Assembly (NCBI RefSeq): GCF_030230605.1
Contig: NZ_JASPDO010000016.1
Coordinates: forward strand, 1 to 60,496
Length of the DNA stretch: 60,496 nucleotides
Source: Brevibacterium sp. UMB1308A
Lineage (GTDB): Bacteria; Actinomycetota; Actinomycetes; Actinomycetales; Brevibacteriaceae
Reading direction: 5' to 3'
Made by a program: the position numbers and the translations under genes. Below the pieces are notes generated by a model. That model did no database searches. It saw only the letters and a list, made by a program, of their open reading frames with translations, and was not told the origin of the DNA. Of this stretch, positions 1-8,900 are shown piece by piece; positions within the stretch are counted from its first letter, which is position 1, and each line of letters opens with the position of its first letter.

Positions 1-90
1 CATGTATAACCGCCTGAAGCCTTACGGAACACTGGGCAAGAAGCCCCTGCCGTACACACATTTTGAGCATTAACCCACAACTCACGTTCA

Positions 91-102
91 CTTAACGTTA
101 AG
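91..102. promoter_or_regulatory. 12-bp perfect palindrome upstream of surface-protein gene
   Basis: The sequence CTTAACGTTAAG is a perfect palindrome about 85 bases before the start codon of the large LPxTG protein. A dimeric regulator could bind it. That is inference; nothing else in the 187-base left flank is recognisable, and I could not place a confident promoter there. Confidence 0.3.
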
Positions 103-187
103 GTGTGCAACGAATTGGGTTCACAGTGCGCTGAAAGATTAGGGGCGATTCCCTTATTCTCATCTTCTTGACACTGGAGACCCCACC

Positions 188-3100
188 ATGCACCGCTCTT
201 CTCGTCTCAGTGCGGCAGTTCTAGCTACCGCACTCGTCGGAACGCTCACCCCTGCCGTGACAGCGTTCGGAACGCCCGCCTCGGCCCACGCTACGGTCGC
301 CGCAGACCGGGGCACCGCCGACGTGCGCATCTTCCAAGACCGTGACCACGACAAACAGTATGACGACGGCGAACCGCCACTTCAGCCCACGTACCTCAAC
401 AAAACCCTGACCTTGAAAAACAAGGCCACCGGTAAGTGGTATGTGATTCACCCGGGCAACTTGAAGAAGTTCGGGCTACCGGCAGGCGACTACACGCTGT
501 ACGTGGAAATGAACAGCACGTTCGGTCACTACGCGATCGTTGACACTGCCACCGGCAAGCGTCTGCCAGTCACCATGCTGAAGATGAACGTTCCAGCGAC
601 CCGAATCGGAGACAAAGGCCAGGAAATCACGAACGGCGTGACCGCTGGTTACGGCCGCCACAGCTACACGGACATCACGTTGGAGGCAGGCAAGTCTCTT
701 GACTTGACATATGCGGCGTCCTCGATTGGTGCGAACGTTTCGGCTGTTGAAACGAAAGACGGTGCCGAGGTCGCAGCCCCTGACGCTGTTGGTGTTGCCT
801 TCAAAGACGGAAGCGCATCCGTGAAGTCGTCCAATGTGGACGGTCTTTACTGGGCTGGTAAGGGCGATGCGGCGTGGGACAAACACCTCTTCGCCAGCGG
901 CAAGGTAACGGCGCGCATTTCGCCAAAGATTAACTACGCGGTCGACAAAGTGGAGGCGCGATTCCACCAGCAAGAAGACGGGGCTTACAACATCGACAAG
1001 CTCAGCGACCCGTTGAAAGTCACATCCGACCCAGCTAACCACACGTACACCGTTAACTCGTCTGACTCTGGGGAAGCGTGGGGAAACTTCGAATACAAGG
1101 TGTTCCTCAAGCCGGTTGAGATTGGAAAGGCCACAGTTCGTCTGTTCGGTGACGAAAACGTAGACAACAAATATTCAGGGCCCGAAGAAAAGGTCAGCGA
1201 GAGCTATATCAACCTGGTTGATTCAAACGGTCGCTGGTTCAAAGTGGAACCGGAGTCCTTAGAAAAGCAGGGATTGCCGGCCGGTGAGTACACCGCCTAC
1301 GTTCGCAACGCGAGTGTGGCCGATGGCTTTGGTGTGGTCGTCGACAGTGCGACCGGAAAGCGTATGGAGACCGTCAGTTTGGACGAGTCACACGACGCGA
1401 CATACGTTGACGCTGACACCGGCGAAACTCTGCCAACGGTCACCGACAAGGGCCGGTTCGTGAAGACCACCTTCACTGTGGCACCGGACAAAGAAACTGT
1501 TGTTGACATGGCATCGACCCGCATCGACGCCAGCGCCAAGGTCACTGTTGACGGGGAAGCGGCTGACTCGAAGGTGTACTTCAAGGACGGCGAGACTCGC
1601 CTGGAGAGCTTCGTTTCGAAGACCTCCACCACAACCGAGCACCTCGCATCTGACGACGCGGACAAAAAGACACGTCACTTCTTCTCCGACGAATGGGTGA
1701 CTGTTGGTGTGGAAAACATCGACGGACACAAGGTGAGAAGCGTGACCGTTGGTAGTCTTGCCGGGGGCAAGACGGTTGACGCGGAGAAGGTTTCTGACAC
1801 CGAGTACCGTGTCAAGCGTTCCGTACTTGGCGACGACTTTGGTCGCCTGAAGTTCGACGTGCAGCTTGAAAAGGTTGCCCCCACGGGTAAGGTGAACTTC
1901 CGTCTGTTTGGTGACGAGAACCTCAACAACTCTTTCGACGAAGGCACTGACGAGGTCGTTGATCGCTACGTCAACCTGGTTGATGAAGAAGGCAACTGGT
2001 ACAAGGTGATGCCAGAGGCCTTGGCGCAACAGGGCTTGCCTGCCGGTAAGTACACCGTGTACATGCGTGATGCATCCGTTGCTGACGGCTTTGGTGTGGT
2101 TGTTGATTCGGACGGCAAGCGTTTGCCATTCGCTGAGTTGCAGGGCAAGAAGGACGCTACCTTCATCGACGCGAAGACCGGCGAAAAGGCCGAAACAACC
2201 ACCGATGAAGGACGTTTCGTCACGACCGAGATTGAAATCAAGGAAAACGAGACGATCGAAGCTAACTTCGCCTCAACTCGCATTGACGCGACAGCAAAGG
2301 TGACTGCTGACGGCGAAGCAGTTGACTCGAAGGTGTACTTCAAGGACGGCGACCAACGCCTGGAGACCTACAAGTCTGACTCAGTGGGTTATGTTGCCTC
2401 CGATGACGCTGGTGCTAAGACACGTCACTTCTTCTCTGAAGAATGGGTCACTGTTGGGGTGGAAGAGATTGACGGTTACACAGTCAAGGGTGTGACTGTA
2501 CGCGGCTTTGGTGGCGGTAAGACTGTGGAAGCAGAAAAGGTTTCCGACACCGAATACCGGATCAAGCGTTCCGAAATGGGCGATGACTTCGGGCGCTTTG
2601 AGTTCGACGTGCAGCTTGAAAAGGTTGCCCCTACGGTCAAGGTTGACTTCCGCTTGTTCCGTGATGAGAACTTGGACAACAAGTACTCGGGTGACGCGGA
2701 AGAGGTCGCAAGTGGTTACGTCAACCTGGTTGATGAGCAGGGTAACTGGTACAAGGTGACTCCAGACTCCTTGGCGAAGCAAGGCTTGCCTGCTGGTAAG
2801 TACACCGTGTACATGCGGAACAACTCCGTAGCGGACGGCTTCGGCGTGGTTGTTGATTCCGAAGGTAAGCGCCTACCCTTCGCTGAATTGGAAGGTGGCG
2901 AGAAGGCTACCTACATTGATGCTGACACCGGTAAAAAGATTGAGACGACCACCGACAGGGGACGGTTCGTAACGACCGAAATTGAGGTCAAGGAGAACGA
3001 AACGGTTGAAGCTAACTTCGCGTTCACTCGTATTGATGGCTCGGCGCAGGTTAACAAAGACGAAGTAGAGAGTGTGTACTTCAAAGACGGTGACCAACGT

Positions 3101-5074
3101 CTAGAAGCCTTCGAATTTGAATCTGGCGGTTTCATGGCTTCCGACGATGCGGAAGCTAAGAAGCGTCACTTCTTCTCCGGTGACAAGGTCACGCTTGGCG
3201 TCAACGTGAAGGAAGGTCGCAAGGTCACGAAGGTCGAAGTCAAACCTTCTGCGACCCGCGGCGGCGAAACCATCGTGCTCTTCGATGAGGAAACCGCAGG
3301 TGACAATGCTGGCGTACAGGAATTCAGTGTTGACCGTTCAAAGATGGGCGACGACTTTGGTCGCTTCGAATTTGTGGTGACGACGGCGCCGGTAGAGGAA
3401 CCAACGCCAGAGCCGACGGATGACCCAACTAAGGAGCCTACGCCGGAGCCGACTCCTGAACCGACGGATGACCCGACCGAGGAGCCAACACCGGAACCGA
3501 CGGATGATCCTACGGAGGAGCCTACGCCGGAGCCGACTGAAGATCCTACGGAAGAGCCAACACCGGAACCGACGGATGACCCGACCGAGGAGCCAACACC
3601 GGAACCGACGGATGACCCGACTGAGGAGCCAACACCGGAACCTACCGATGATCCGACGGTTGCACCTGAGCCGAACGGAAAAGTCGACTTCCGCCTGTTC
3701 CGTGATGAGAGCTTGGACAACGAGTACTCTGGCGAAAACGAAGACGTTGCAAGCAGTTACGTCTACCTGGTTGATGAGCAGGGTAACTGGTACAAGGTGA
3801 CGCCGGAAGCCTTGGAAAAGCAGGGCTTGCCTGAAGGTAAGTACACCGTTTACATGCAAAACGATTCTGTAGCGAAGGGCTTCGGGGTAGTTGTTGACTC
3901 CGAAGGCAAGCGTTTGCCGTTCGCCGAGTTGAAAGGCGGCGAGAAGGCTACCGAAATCGACCCTGACACCGGTGAGAAGTCTGAGGCGACCACCGAAGGC
4001 GGAAACTTCGTAGAGACCGAGATCGAAGTCAAGGAAAACAAGACGACTGAAGCTCACTTCGCGTTTACTCGTATCGACGCGAGCGTGCAGGTAAACAAAG
4101 ACGAAGTAGAGAGCGTGTACTTCAAGGACGGCGGCCAGCCACTCGAGGCCCACGAATCTGAATCTGGCGGTTACGTAGCGTACGACACAAAAGCTAAGAA
4201 GCAGCATTTCTTCTCCGGTGACAAGGTCACGCTTGGCGTCAACGTGAAGGAAGGTCGCAAGGTCACGAAGGTTGAAGTTAAACCTTCAGCGAACGATGGT
4301 GAAACCATCGTGCTTTTCGATGAGGCAACCGCAGGTGACAATGCTGGCGTGGCACCGGTGACGCCTGGCGCAGCACTGAGCATGGGTGTGGCCGCTCAGG
4401 TGCGGGTGGCTGCTGTAAATGCAGGCATCGTTCCAGTGTCGAACGTGGCGGCAAACGCCGGCGCTCAGGAGTTTAGCGTTGATCGTAAGGCAATGGGAAC
4501 TGGCGTTGGTAGCTTCGAATTTGTGGTGACGACGGCACCTGTCGAGGAGCCAACACCAGAACCGACCGAGGACCCAACCGACGCTCCTTCGGAACAGCCA
4601 ACTGAAGAACCTTCAGAGCAACCAACTGAGGAACCAACTGATGCTCCGTCAGAAGCTCCGAGCGAGGAGCCGTCAGAAGCACCTTCGGAAGAGCCGTCAG
4701 AAGAACCTAGCGAAGAGCCAACCGACGCTCCTTCTGAAGAGCCAGGTGAGGATCCATCAGAGGAGCCGACCGAAGCTCCTTCAGAAGGTGGTAACGACGA
4801 AACGCCTGGCGATGACAGTGATCCCGGTGACGGTGACAAGGGTGAAAGCGACGGTGGCGACACTGACGCTGGAGACGAGGAAGCCGAAAACGAAGGCGAC
4901 GCCTCCGACAACGGCAACGATAACAACACCGACTCCGGCAACAAGGGCAACGACAGCTCCAAGGAAAATGGTGCTCTGCCTCGCACGGGCGTCAACGTTG
5001 GCATGAGCCTCGCAGTTGGTGTCGCGCTGGTGGCTCTGGGTGCGGGACTGGTGTTCCGTCGCCGCAAAAACTAG
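188..5074 (+). CDS. Large repetitive LPxTG-anchored surface protein
   Basis: A 1628-residue secreted protein expected to be covalently attached to peptidoglycan by sortase. The N-terminus has a signal peptide (basic HRSSR, hydrophobic core, probable cleavage after ASA near residue 33). Next come SdrD/Cna-B-like modules. A degenerate first one begins near residue 46 (RIFQDRDHDKQYDDGE). Four close copies begin near residues 312, 567, 817 and 1164 with [VF]RLF.DE..[DN]N. The Asp-rich start of each module resembles the calcium-binding loops of SdrD B repeats. Two Pro-Thr/Ser-Glu stalks (about residues 1068-1160 and 1452-1535) and an Asp/Gly/Asn-rich acidic segment lead to LPRTG at residue 1597, a hydrophobic helix and an RRRKN tail. 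The start is ATG after TGGAGACC. A role in adhesion is inference from architecture. No sortase gene lies in this window. Confidence 0.9.
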   Translation: MHRSSRLSAAVLATALVGTLTPAVTAFGTPASAHATVAADRGTADVRIFQDRDHDKQYDDGEPPLQPTYLNKTLTLKNKATGKWYVIHPGNLKKFGLPAGDYTLYVEMNSTFGHYAIVDTATGKRLPVTMLKMNVPATRIGDKGQEITNGVTAGYGRHSYTDITLEAGKSLDLTYAASSIGANVSAVETKDGAEVAAPDAVGVAFKDGSASVKSSNVDGLYWAGKGDAAWDKHLFASGKVTARISPKINYAVDKVEARFHQQEDGAYNIDKLSDPLKVTSDPANHTYTVNSSDSGEAWGNFEYKVFLKPVEIGKATVRLFGDENVDNKYSGPEEKVSESYINLVDSNGRWFKVEPESLEKQGLPAGEYTAYVRNASVADGFGVVVDSATGKRMETVSLDESHDATYVDADTGETLPTVTDKGRFVKTTFTVAPDKETVVDMASTRIDASAKVTVDGEAADSKVYFKDGETRLESFVSKTSTTTEHLASDDADKKTRHFFSDEWVTVGVENIDGHKVRSVTVGSLAGGKTVDAEKVSDTEYRVKRSVLGDDFGRLKFDVQLEKVAPTGKVNFRLFGDENLNNSFDEGTDEVVDRYVNLVDEEGNWYKVMPEALAQQGLPAGKYTVYMRDASVADGFGVVVDSDGKRLPFAELQGKKDATFIDAKTGEKAETTTDEGRFVTTEIEIKENETIEANFASTRIDATAKVTADGEAVDSKVYFKDGDQRLETYKSDSVGYVASDDAGAKTRHFFSEEWVTVGVEEIDGYTVKGVTVRGFGGGKTVEAEKVSDTEYRIKRSEMGDDFGRFEFDVQLEKVAPTVKVDFRLFRDENLDNKYSGDAEEVASGYVNLVDEQGNWYKVTPDSLAKQGLPAGKYTVYMRNNSVADGFGVVVDSEGKRLPFAELEGGEKATYIDADTGKKIETTTDRGRFVTTEIEVKENETVEANFAFTRIDGSAQVNKDEVESVYFKDGDQRLEAFEFESGGFMASDDAEAKKRHFFSGDKVTLGVNVKEGRKVTKVEVKPSATRGGETIVLFDEETAGDNAGVQEFSVDRSKMGDDFGRFEFVVTTAPVEEPTPEPTDDPTKEPTPEPTPEPTDDPTEEPTPEPTDDPTEEPTPEPTEDPTEEPTPEPTDDPTEEPTPEPTDDPTEEPTPEPTDDPTVAPEPNGKVDFRLFRDESLDNEYSGENEDVASSYVYLVDEQGNWYKVTPEALEKQGLPEGKYTVYMQNDSVAKGFGVVVDSEGKRLPFAELKGGEKATEIDPDTGEKSEATTEGGNFVETEIEVKENKTTEAHFAFTRIDASVQVNKDEVESVYFKDGGQPLEAHESESGGYVAYDTKAKKQHFFSGDKVTLGVNVKEGRKVTKVEVKPSANDGETIVLFDEATAGDNAGVAPVTPGAALSMGVAAQVRVAAVNAGIVPVSNVAANAGAQEFSVDRKAMGTGVGSFEFVVTTAPVEEPTPEPTEDPTDAPSEQPTEEPSEQPTEEPTDAPSEAPSEEPSEAPSEEPSEEPSEEPTDAPSEEPGEDPSEEPTEAPSEGGNDETPGDDSDPGDGDKGESDGGDTDAGDEEAENEGDASDNGNDNNTDSGNKGNDSSKENGALPRTGVNVGMSLAVGVALVALGAGLVFRRRKN
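1121..4530 (+). repeat. Approximately 250-codon tandem modules of the surface protein
   Basis: Modules start near 1121, 1885, 2636 and 3676, a spacing of about 750 bases between the first three. The fourth is displaced by the Pro-Thr stalk. Each carries RLF.DE, a NLVDE.GNWYKV block, a QGLPAGKYTVYMR block, DGFGVVVDS.GKR and a VYFKDG block. The third and fourth modules are nearly identical over long stretches, which suggests recent duplication or gene conversion. Confidence 0.85.
3391..3669 (+). repeat. Pro-Thr stalk repeat (EPTPEPTDDPTE)
   Basis: Tandem units of 36 bases encode variants of EPTPEPTDDPTE and form an extended stalk in the middle of the protein, not only near the anchor. The repeat tract should vary in length between strains; that is inference. 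It is not a CRISPR array, because there are no unique spacers and the frame is maintained. Confidence 0.85.
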
Positions 5075-5126
5075 CAGCAATGCTCACCGTCACCTGACGG
5101 GAAAGCACGCACACCAACACCTCTAG

Positions 5127-5168
5127 AAACGCAGTGCGGGCGGGAACCATCCCGCCCGCACTGCGTTT
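5127..5168 (+). terminator. Strong intrinsic terminator after the surface-protein gene
   Basis: A perfect 19-bp stem (5127-5145 with 5050-type mate at 5150-5168) and a 4-base loop is followed by a short T run. It ends the large LPxTG gene. It may also act on the opposite strand for the convergent hydrolase gene, because the stem is flanked by AAA/TTT. Confidence 0.85.
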
Positions 5169-5237
5169 TCCCCGCGCACCCGTCCCACGCCAAAACCCCA
5201 CGCCCCGCCCTAAACCCCGGGGCGCAAGAACCTAGCC

Positions 5238-6029
5238 TCACAGAATCCTAGCTACCCCCTCGGGCAATCCAGGCGTAGCCAGAGTGAGGTCACGCGAAAA
5301 GGGGACTGCTGCCACCTCGGCGTCTTCCAGCCCTGCCTGCGCAATCACCCCAGCCTGCCGCGTCACATACTCCCGATCCACCGGCCGTCCATGTCCCGGC
5401 GCAAACACGGTCAAGCGCGGATCCTCCAGGAGCCGCTCCAGGTTCTGTGCCCACCTTGACGGGGTCGCATCATCACCCAACGCCGGGGGAGCGCCCTCCT
5501 CAACAAGGTCACCCACCAGCGCCACGTGCCCGGCGATCAGTACAAGATCGCCCTCCGTGTGCCCCGGAAGAACCCGGACTGTCACGTCCAGGTCCGCAAA
5601 ACCAGCGCCGAGGTCGGTTAACGTGACGCCGTCAGTCACCTCGGTCATGGGGACGAGAAGCTCAGAAGGGTCCGCGGGCAGATCGGGTTCGAAGTCGCTG
5701 GGCACTTCGTGAAACTGCACCCACGCGCTGGCCTGCATGTCTCGTATGCACTGCGGTGAGGCGAAAAACTCGGTGACGCCCGCGCGGGCGAACGTGGCGT
5801 TGCCAAAGAAATGATCCCAGTGGTCGTGCGTGTTCACCACACTGACGGGAAGGTCCACGAAAAGCGCGCGACCAGACTGGGTGAGGGACACCTCGGCGAA
5901 GGTCGTCAGGATCCTCGACGCCTGCCGCGGGCCGGAACCCGTGTCCACAATCACAGCCCGCTCATCGCCCAGAATCAGGTACGAATTGAGCACCACAGGG
6001 TCTGATGTGAAACTGAAAATACGCGTCAT
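5238..6029 (-). CDS. MBL-fold metallo-hydrolase
   Basis: A 263-residue metallo-beta-lactamase-fold protein. The metal-binding motif is THDHWDH (H.H.DH form), followed by LPGHTEGD with the next metal His and VALVGDLVEEG with the bridging Asp. A final His lies in FAPGHGRPVD. The fold hydrolyses ester, thioester or phosphodiester bonds, and the substrate cannot be read from the sequence. I take the ATG at 6029 (MTRIFSF) because the conserved fold begins there; an extra 30 residues upstream would be low-complexity and not family-like. No clear Shine-Dalgarno precedes it. The gene diverges from rplJ and converges on the surface-protein gene. It carries three copies of the dispersed CACCTCGG octamer. 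Confidence 0.85.
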   Translation of the reverse strand: MTRIFSFTSDPVVLNSYLILGDERAVIVDTGSGPRQASRILTTFAEVSLTQSGRALFVDLPVSVVNTHDHWDHFFGNATFARAGVTEFFASPQCIRDMQASAWVQFHEVPSDFEPDLPADPSELLVPMTEVTDGVTLTDLGAGFADLDVTVRVLPGHTEGDLVLIAGHVALVGDLVEEGAPPALGDDATPSRWAQNLERLLEDPRLTVFAPGHGRPVDREYVTRQAGVIAQAGLEDAEVAAVPFSRDLTLATPGLPEGVARIL

Positions 6030-6131
6030 AACGGCAAAAACACCACCCGAATCTCCACTAGAATCACCGACCAAAAACATAGCAACGCGCACCCGCGCGA
6101 ACACGCACCGGCCAAACACTGCGCCCCAGAT

Positions 6132-6161
6132 TTGGACTTACCCGGAACTCTACGTTAGACT
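6132..6161 (+). promoter_or_regulatory. Probable sigma70-type promoter of rplJL
   Basis: TTGGAC at 6132-6137 and TAGACT at 6156-6161 are separated by 18 bases. This fits an actinobacterial housekeeping promoter and would give a leader of about 200 bases before rplJ. Confidence 0.5.
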
Positions 6162-6367
6162 CATCTGGTGCCCAAGACCGTTGGTCTCAGCGCGCGCCTC
6201 TAACACCTTTTAGAAGCAAACGCTGACGAAGACTCGGAATGAGTGACCCGCGCAGGTGATACTGAACTTCATGAACTCCCGTTAGGGATGCATTTGTGAG
6301 CGTTCCGTGCCTGCTGCGCGGAACGCTTTTTTCGTGTTCGCACACCAACATGTACGAAAGGAATACC
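6162..6367 (+). promoter_or_regulatory. rplJ leader with attenuator-like hairpin
   Basis: This non-coding leader ends in a perfect 9-bp stem (6299-6307 with 6319-6327) and a run of six T (6327-6332), followed by the rplJ ribosome-binding site. A terminator-shaped hairpin inside the leader of a highly expressed operon suggests autogenous control by L10 or the L10-L12 complex, as known for L10 leaders in other bacteria. The upstream half holds further short inverted segments that could form an antiterminator. The regulatory role here is inference. Confidence 0.6.
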
Positions 6368-6904
6368 ATGGCGAGGCCAGACAAGGCAGCTGCGGTACAG
6401 GAGATCAAACAGCTGTTTGAGAACTCCTCGGCCGCTGTGCTGACTGAGTACCGCGGTCTCACCGTTGCGCAGATGAAAGAACTGCGCGTTGCACTCGGTG
6501 GGAACGCCTCCTACGCCGTGGTAAAGAATACGCTGACCGCCATTGCAGCTAAAGAGGCTGGACTGGAAGCGTTCAACGCAGACAACCTCAAGGGTCCATC
6601 TGCTATCGCTTTCATCTCCGGTGATGTCGCTGACGCTGCGAAGGCTCTGCGTGACTTTGCCAAGGCGAATCCTCAGCTGGTCATCAAGGGTGGACACCTC
6701 GAAGGTGCCGCACTTTCAGCTGAAGAAGTTACGAAGCTGGCTGACCTCGAATCCCGCGAAGTTCTGCTTGCCAAGGCTGCTGGAGCGCTCAAGGGAAGCC
6801 TGTACAAGGCTGCCTACGCGTTCACCGCACCTCTGGTCAAGACGGTACGTACCGTCGATGCACTGCGTGCAAAGCAGGAAGAATCCGGATCCGAAGCAGC
6901 TTAA
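6368..6904 (+). CDS. rplJ: 50S ribosomal protein L10
   Basis: A 178-residue L10, the base of the ribosomal stalk, which binds 23S rRNA and carries L7/L12 dimers on its C-terminal helix. The N-terminal domain contains the typical [13 protein letters not shown] and VVKNTL blocks. The start is ATG at 6368, chosen because GAAAGGAAT lies just upstream and the protein begins [10 protein letters not shown]. It is co-transcribed with rplL 57 bases downstream. The usual rplK-rplA pair is not in the window, so the stalk operon is separate from it here. Confidence 0.97.
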   Translation: MARPDKAAAVQEIKQLFENSSAAVLTEYRGLTVAQMKELRVALGGNASYAVVKNTLTAIAAKEAGLEAFNADNLKGPSAIAFISGDVADAAKALRDFAKANPQLVIKGGHLEGAALSAEEVTKLADLESREVLLAKAAGALKGSLYKAAYAFTAPLVKTVRTVDALRAKQEESGSEAA

Positions 6905-6961
6905 GTTTCACCCCCATAAACCACGGTTGAACCCAACCACTCACGGAAGGACGTAGCCACC

Positions 6962-7351
6962 ATGGCTAAGCTCACCCCTGAAGAGCTCATTGAAGCGTTC
7001 AAAGAGCTCACCCTGATTGAACTGAACGACTTCGTTAAGAAGTTTGAAGAAGAATTCGAAGTTGAAGCTGCTGCTCCAGTTGCTGCTGTTGCTGCTGCTC
7101 CTGGTGCTGGCGGCGGAGACGCTGGCGCAGCTGAAGAGAAGGACGAATTCGACGTCATCCTCGAATCCGGTGGAGACAAGAAGGTTCCTGTTATTAAGGA
7201 AGTTCGTGGACTCACCAGCCTTGGTCTGAAGGAAGCTAAGGAGCTCGTTGACGGTGCTCCTAAGCCTGTTCTGGAAGGCGTTAACAAGGAAACCGCTGAA
7301 GCTGCTAAGGAAAAGCTCGAAGCAGCTGGCGCTACCGTATCGCTTAAGTAA
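6962..7351 (+). CDS. rplL: 50S ribosomal protein L7/L12
   Basis: A 129-residue stalk protein that recruits translational GTPases. It has an N-terminal dimerisation domain ([16 protein letters not shown]), an Ala/Gly-rich hinge (about residues 39-60) and the conserved C-terminal domain starting [13 protein letters not shown], with the factor-binding helix [15 protein letters not shown] good ribosome-binding site (GGAAGGACG) precedes the ATG. Length and domain order are normal for the family. Confidence 0.98.
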   Translation: MAKLTPEELIEAFKELTLIELNDFVKKFEEEFEVEAAAPVAAVAAAPGAGGGDAGAAEEKDEFDVILESGGDKKVPVIKEVRGLTSLGLKEAKELVDGAPKPVLEGVNKETAEAAKEKLEAAGATVSLK

Positions 7352-7410
7352 TTTGGTGGCCCGGGTGCGGGGTCCAGTGATCCCGTGCCCGAGGTCGTTC
7401 CAAGCTACTG

Positions 7411-7447
7411 ACTGGCCGTCACCCCGTGTGGGTGGCGGCCAGTTTTT
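7411..7447 (+). terminator. Intrinsic terminator of rplJL
   Basis: A 14-bp stem (7411-7424 with 7430-7443, one wobble pair) and a 5-base loop is followed by a T6 run. Confidence 0.9.
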
Positions 7448-7500
7448 TGTTGCGCCGTTTCGTTTGGCTGGTGCATTGCGAATCATGACGAACTGCAGAC

Positions 7501-7514
7501 ATGCGCATACGCAT
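7501..7514. promoter_or_regulatory. Inverted repeat before MetE-like gene
   Basis: ATGCG-CATA-CGCAT is a short perfect inverted repeat about 40 bases before the start codon. It could be an operator. No riboswitch of a known methionine-related class was recognised between 7450 and 7555. Confidence 0.25.
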
Positions 7515-7555
7515 ATGTGATGTGGTGGACTCACAGTCGTATGAAAGGAATCAGC

Positions 7556-8755
7556 ATGTCATCAATCCGCGTGTCTCACGCAGGTTCTTTACCTCGCACG
7601 GACCAACTCATCGCAGCCAACGCGGCTCGCTTTGACGACAACTTCAACAACGACGAGTTCCAGCGCCTTCTGCAGGACTCCGTTGTGGATCTGGTCGCTA
7701 AGCAAAAAGAACTGGGAATCACCGACGTCAACGACGGCGAATACGGTCACGCGATGGCGGCAGCTAAGGACTACGGTGCGTGGTGGCACTACTCCTTTGA
7801 ACGCACAGGTGGGCTGGAGTTGCGCGAGCAGACCTTGTTTGAGGGTGAGGCGGTACGTTCAGAACCCGGCAATTTGCAGCTGACAAGCTTTGGCGATCGC
7901 CGTGACCGTCACATTTTCCCTGGTGTCTACAGTGACCAGGAATCGGGTGCCGACACCGGGAAGCAACCAAAATTCCCAGCTGCGATTGGGCCGGTGACCT
8001 ACATCGGCCAGGACAAGGTGCAGCGTGACATTGAGAACCTGCGCGTGGCCTGCGAAAAGGCAGGCGTTGACCCGTCGACTGCATACATCAACTCTTTGGG
8101 GCCAAGCTCAGCCGCTCGTATCACCAACGAGTACTATGACAGCGACGAAGAGTTCATCTGGGCCATGGCCGATGTCTTCCGTGAGGAATACCTCGCAATC
8201 ACAGAGGCCGGTTTCATCGTGCAGATTGACGACCCGTCAATCGCGGAAAACTTCGACCAGATCAACCCTGAACCGTCATACGAGGACTACCGCGCCTTCA
8301 CACGTCCACGTATCGAGGCGCTTAACCACGCCCTGCGCGGAATTGACCCGCAGCGAGTCCGCTTTCACACATGCTGGGGATCGTGGCACGGCCCTCACGT
8401 CACCGACCTGCCTTTCGCAGAAATCGTCGACGACGTCCTGGACATCAACGCGGCCGGAATCACCTTCGAAGCAGCGAACGTGCGCCACGAGCACGAATGG
8501 CGGATCTGGGAAGACACCAAACTTCCTGAAGGCAAGTACCTCATTCCAGGAATCGTGTCCCACTCAACCAACGTGGTGGAACACCCGGAGCTGGTAGCAG
8601 ACCGCATCGAACGTTTCGCCCGTCTTGTTGGGCCCGAAAACGTTGTCGCTTCCACGGACTGCGGACTGGGTGGCCGTATCCACCCTGAAATCGCCTGGGC
8701 CAAGCTCGAAACCCTGGCACAGGGAGCAGAAATCGCGTCTAAGCGACTGAGCTAA
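7556..8755 (+). CDS. MetE-like cobalamin-independent methyltransferase, short form
   Basis: A 399-residue protein of the cobalamin-independent methionine synthase / uroporphyrinogen-decarboxylase-like barrel superfamily. It corresponds to the C-terminal catalytic half of MetE only; full MetE is about 750 residues. Candidate zinc ligands are in FHTCWG, in the Glu of ITFEAANVRHEHEW, and in STDCGLGGR near the C-terminus, matching the H.C...E...C pattern of the family. It probably transfers a methyl group to a thiol such as homocysteine, but the donor is unknown. The ATG at 7556 (MSSIRVSHAG) is preceded by GAAAGGA at a suitable distance. The gene is monocistronic, with a hairpin after it. Confidence 0.85.
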   Translation: MSSIRVSHAGSLPRTDQLIAANAARFDDNFNNDEFQRLLQDSVVDLVAKQKELGITDVNDGEYGHAMAAAKDYGAWWHYSFERTGGLELREQTLFEGEAVRSEPGNLQLTSFGDRRDRHIFPGVYSDQESGADTGKQPKFPAAIGPVTYIGQDKVQRDIENLRVACEKAGVDPSTAYINSLGPSSAARITNEYYDSDEEFIWAMADVFREEYLAITEAGFIVQIDDPSIAENFDQINPEPSYEDYRAFTRPRIEALNHALRGIDPQRVRFHTCWGSWHGPHVTDLPFAEIVDDVLDINAAGITFEAANVRHEHEWRIWEDTKLPEGKYLIPGIVSHSTNVVEHPELVADRIERFARLVGPENVVASTDCGLGGRIHPEIAWAKLETLAQGAEIASKRLS

Positions 8756-8765
8756 GGCGAAGGGG

Positions 8766-8805
8766 CGCGGGGTTCACCGAGGTGCAACCTTGGTGATACC
8801 CCGCG
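8766..8805 (+). terminator. Hairpin after MetE-like gene
   Basis: An 8-bp GC-rich outer stem (8766-8773 with 8798-8805) continues inward with imperfect pairing around a CCGAGGTG octamer (8777-8784). The following T run is short (GTTTGG), so terminator strength is uncertain. Confidence 0.6.
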
Positions 8806-8900
8806 TTTGGATTCGTGGGGGACGATGTGGCCGTTGCTTAGCGCGAGAGTTTCGAATAACCGCTCGCGCACACAGTACGCCTCGTCTGAACTGGAGAAAT

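Noticed and set aside
3391..3669. CRISPR-like periodic repeat
   Set aside because: The units are contiguous, in frame and code for EPTPEPTDDPTE; there are no spacers.
3338..4207. 289-codon antisense frame across the Pro-Thr stalk
   Set aside because: It arises from the low-complexity repeat read backwards (Arg/Leu-rich).
7450..7555. Methionine-related riboswitch before the MetE-like gene
   Set aside because: The leader is short and shows no SAM, SAH or cobalamin riboswitch core that I could recognise.
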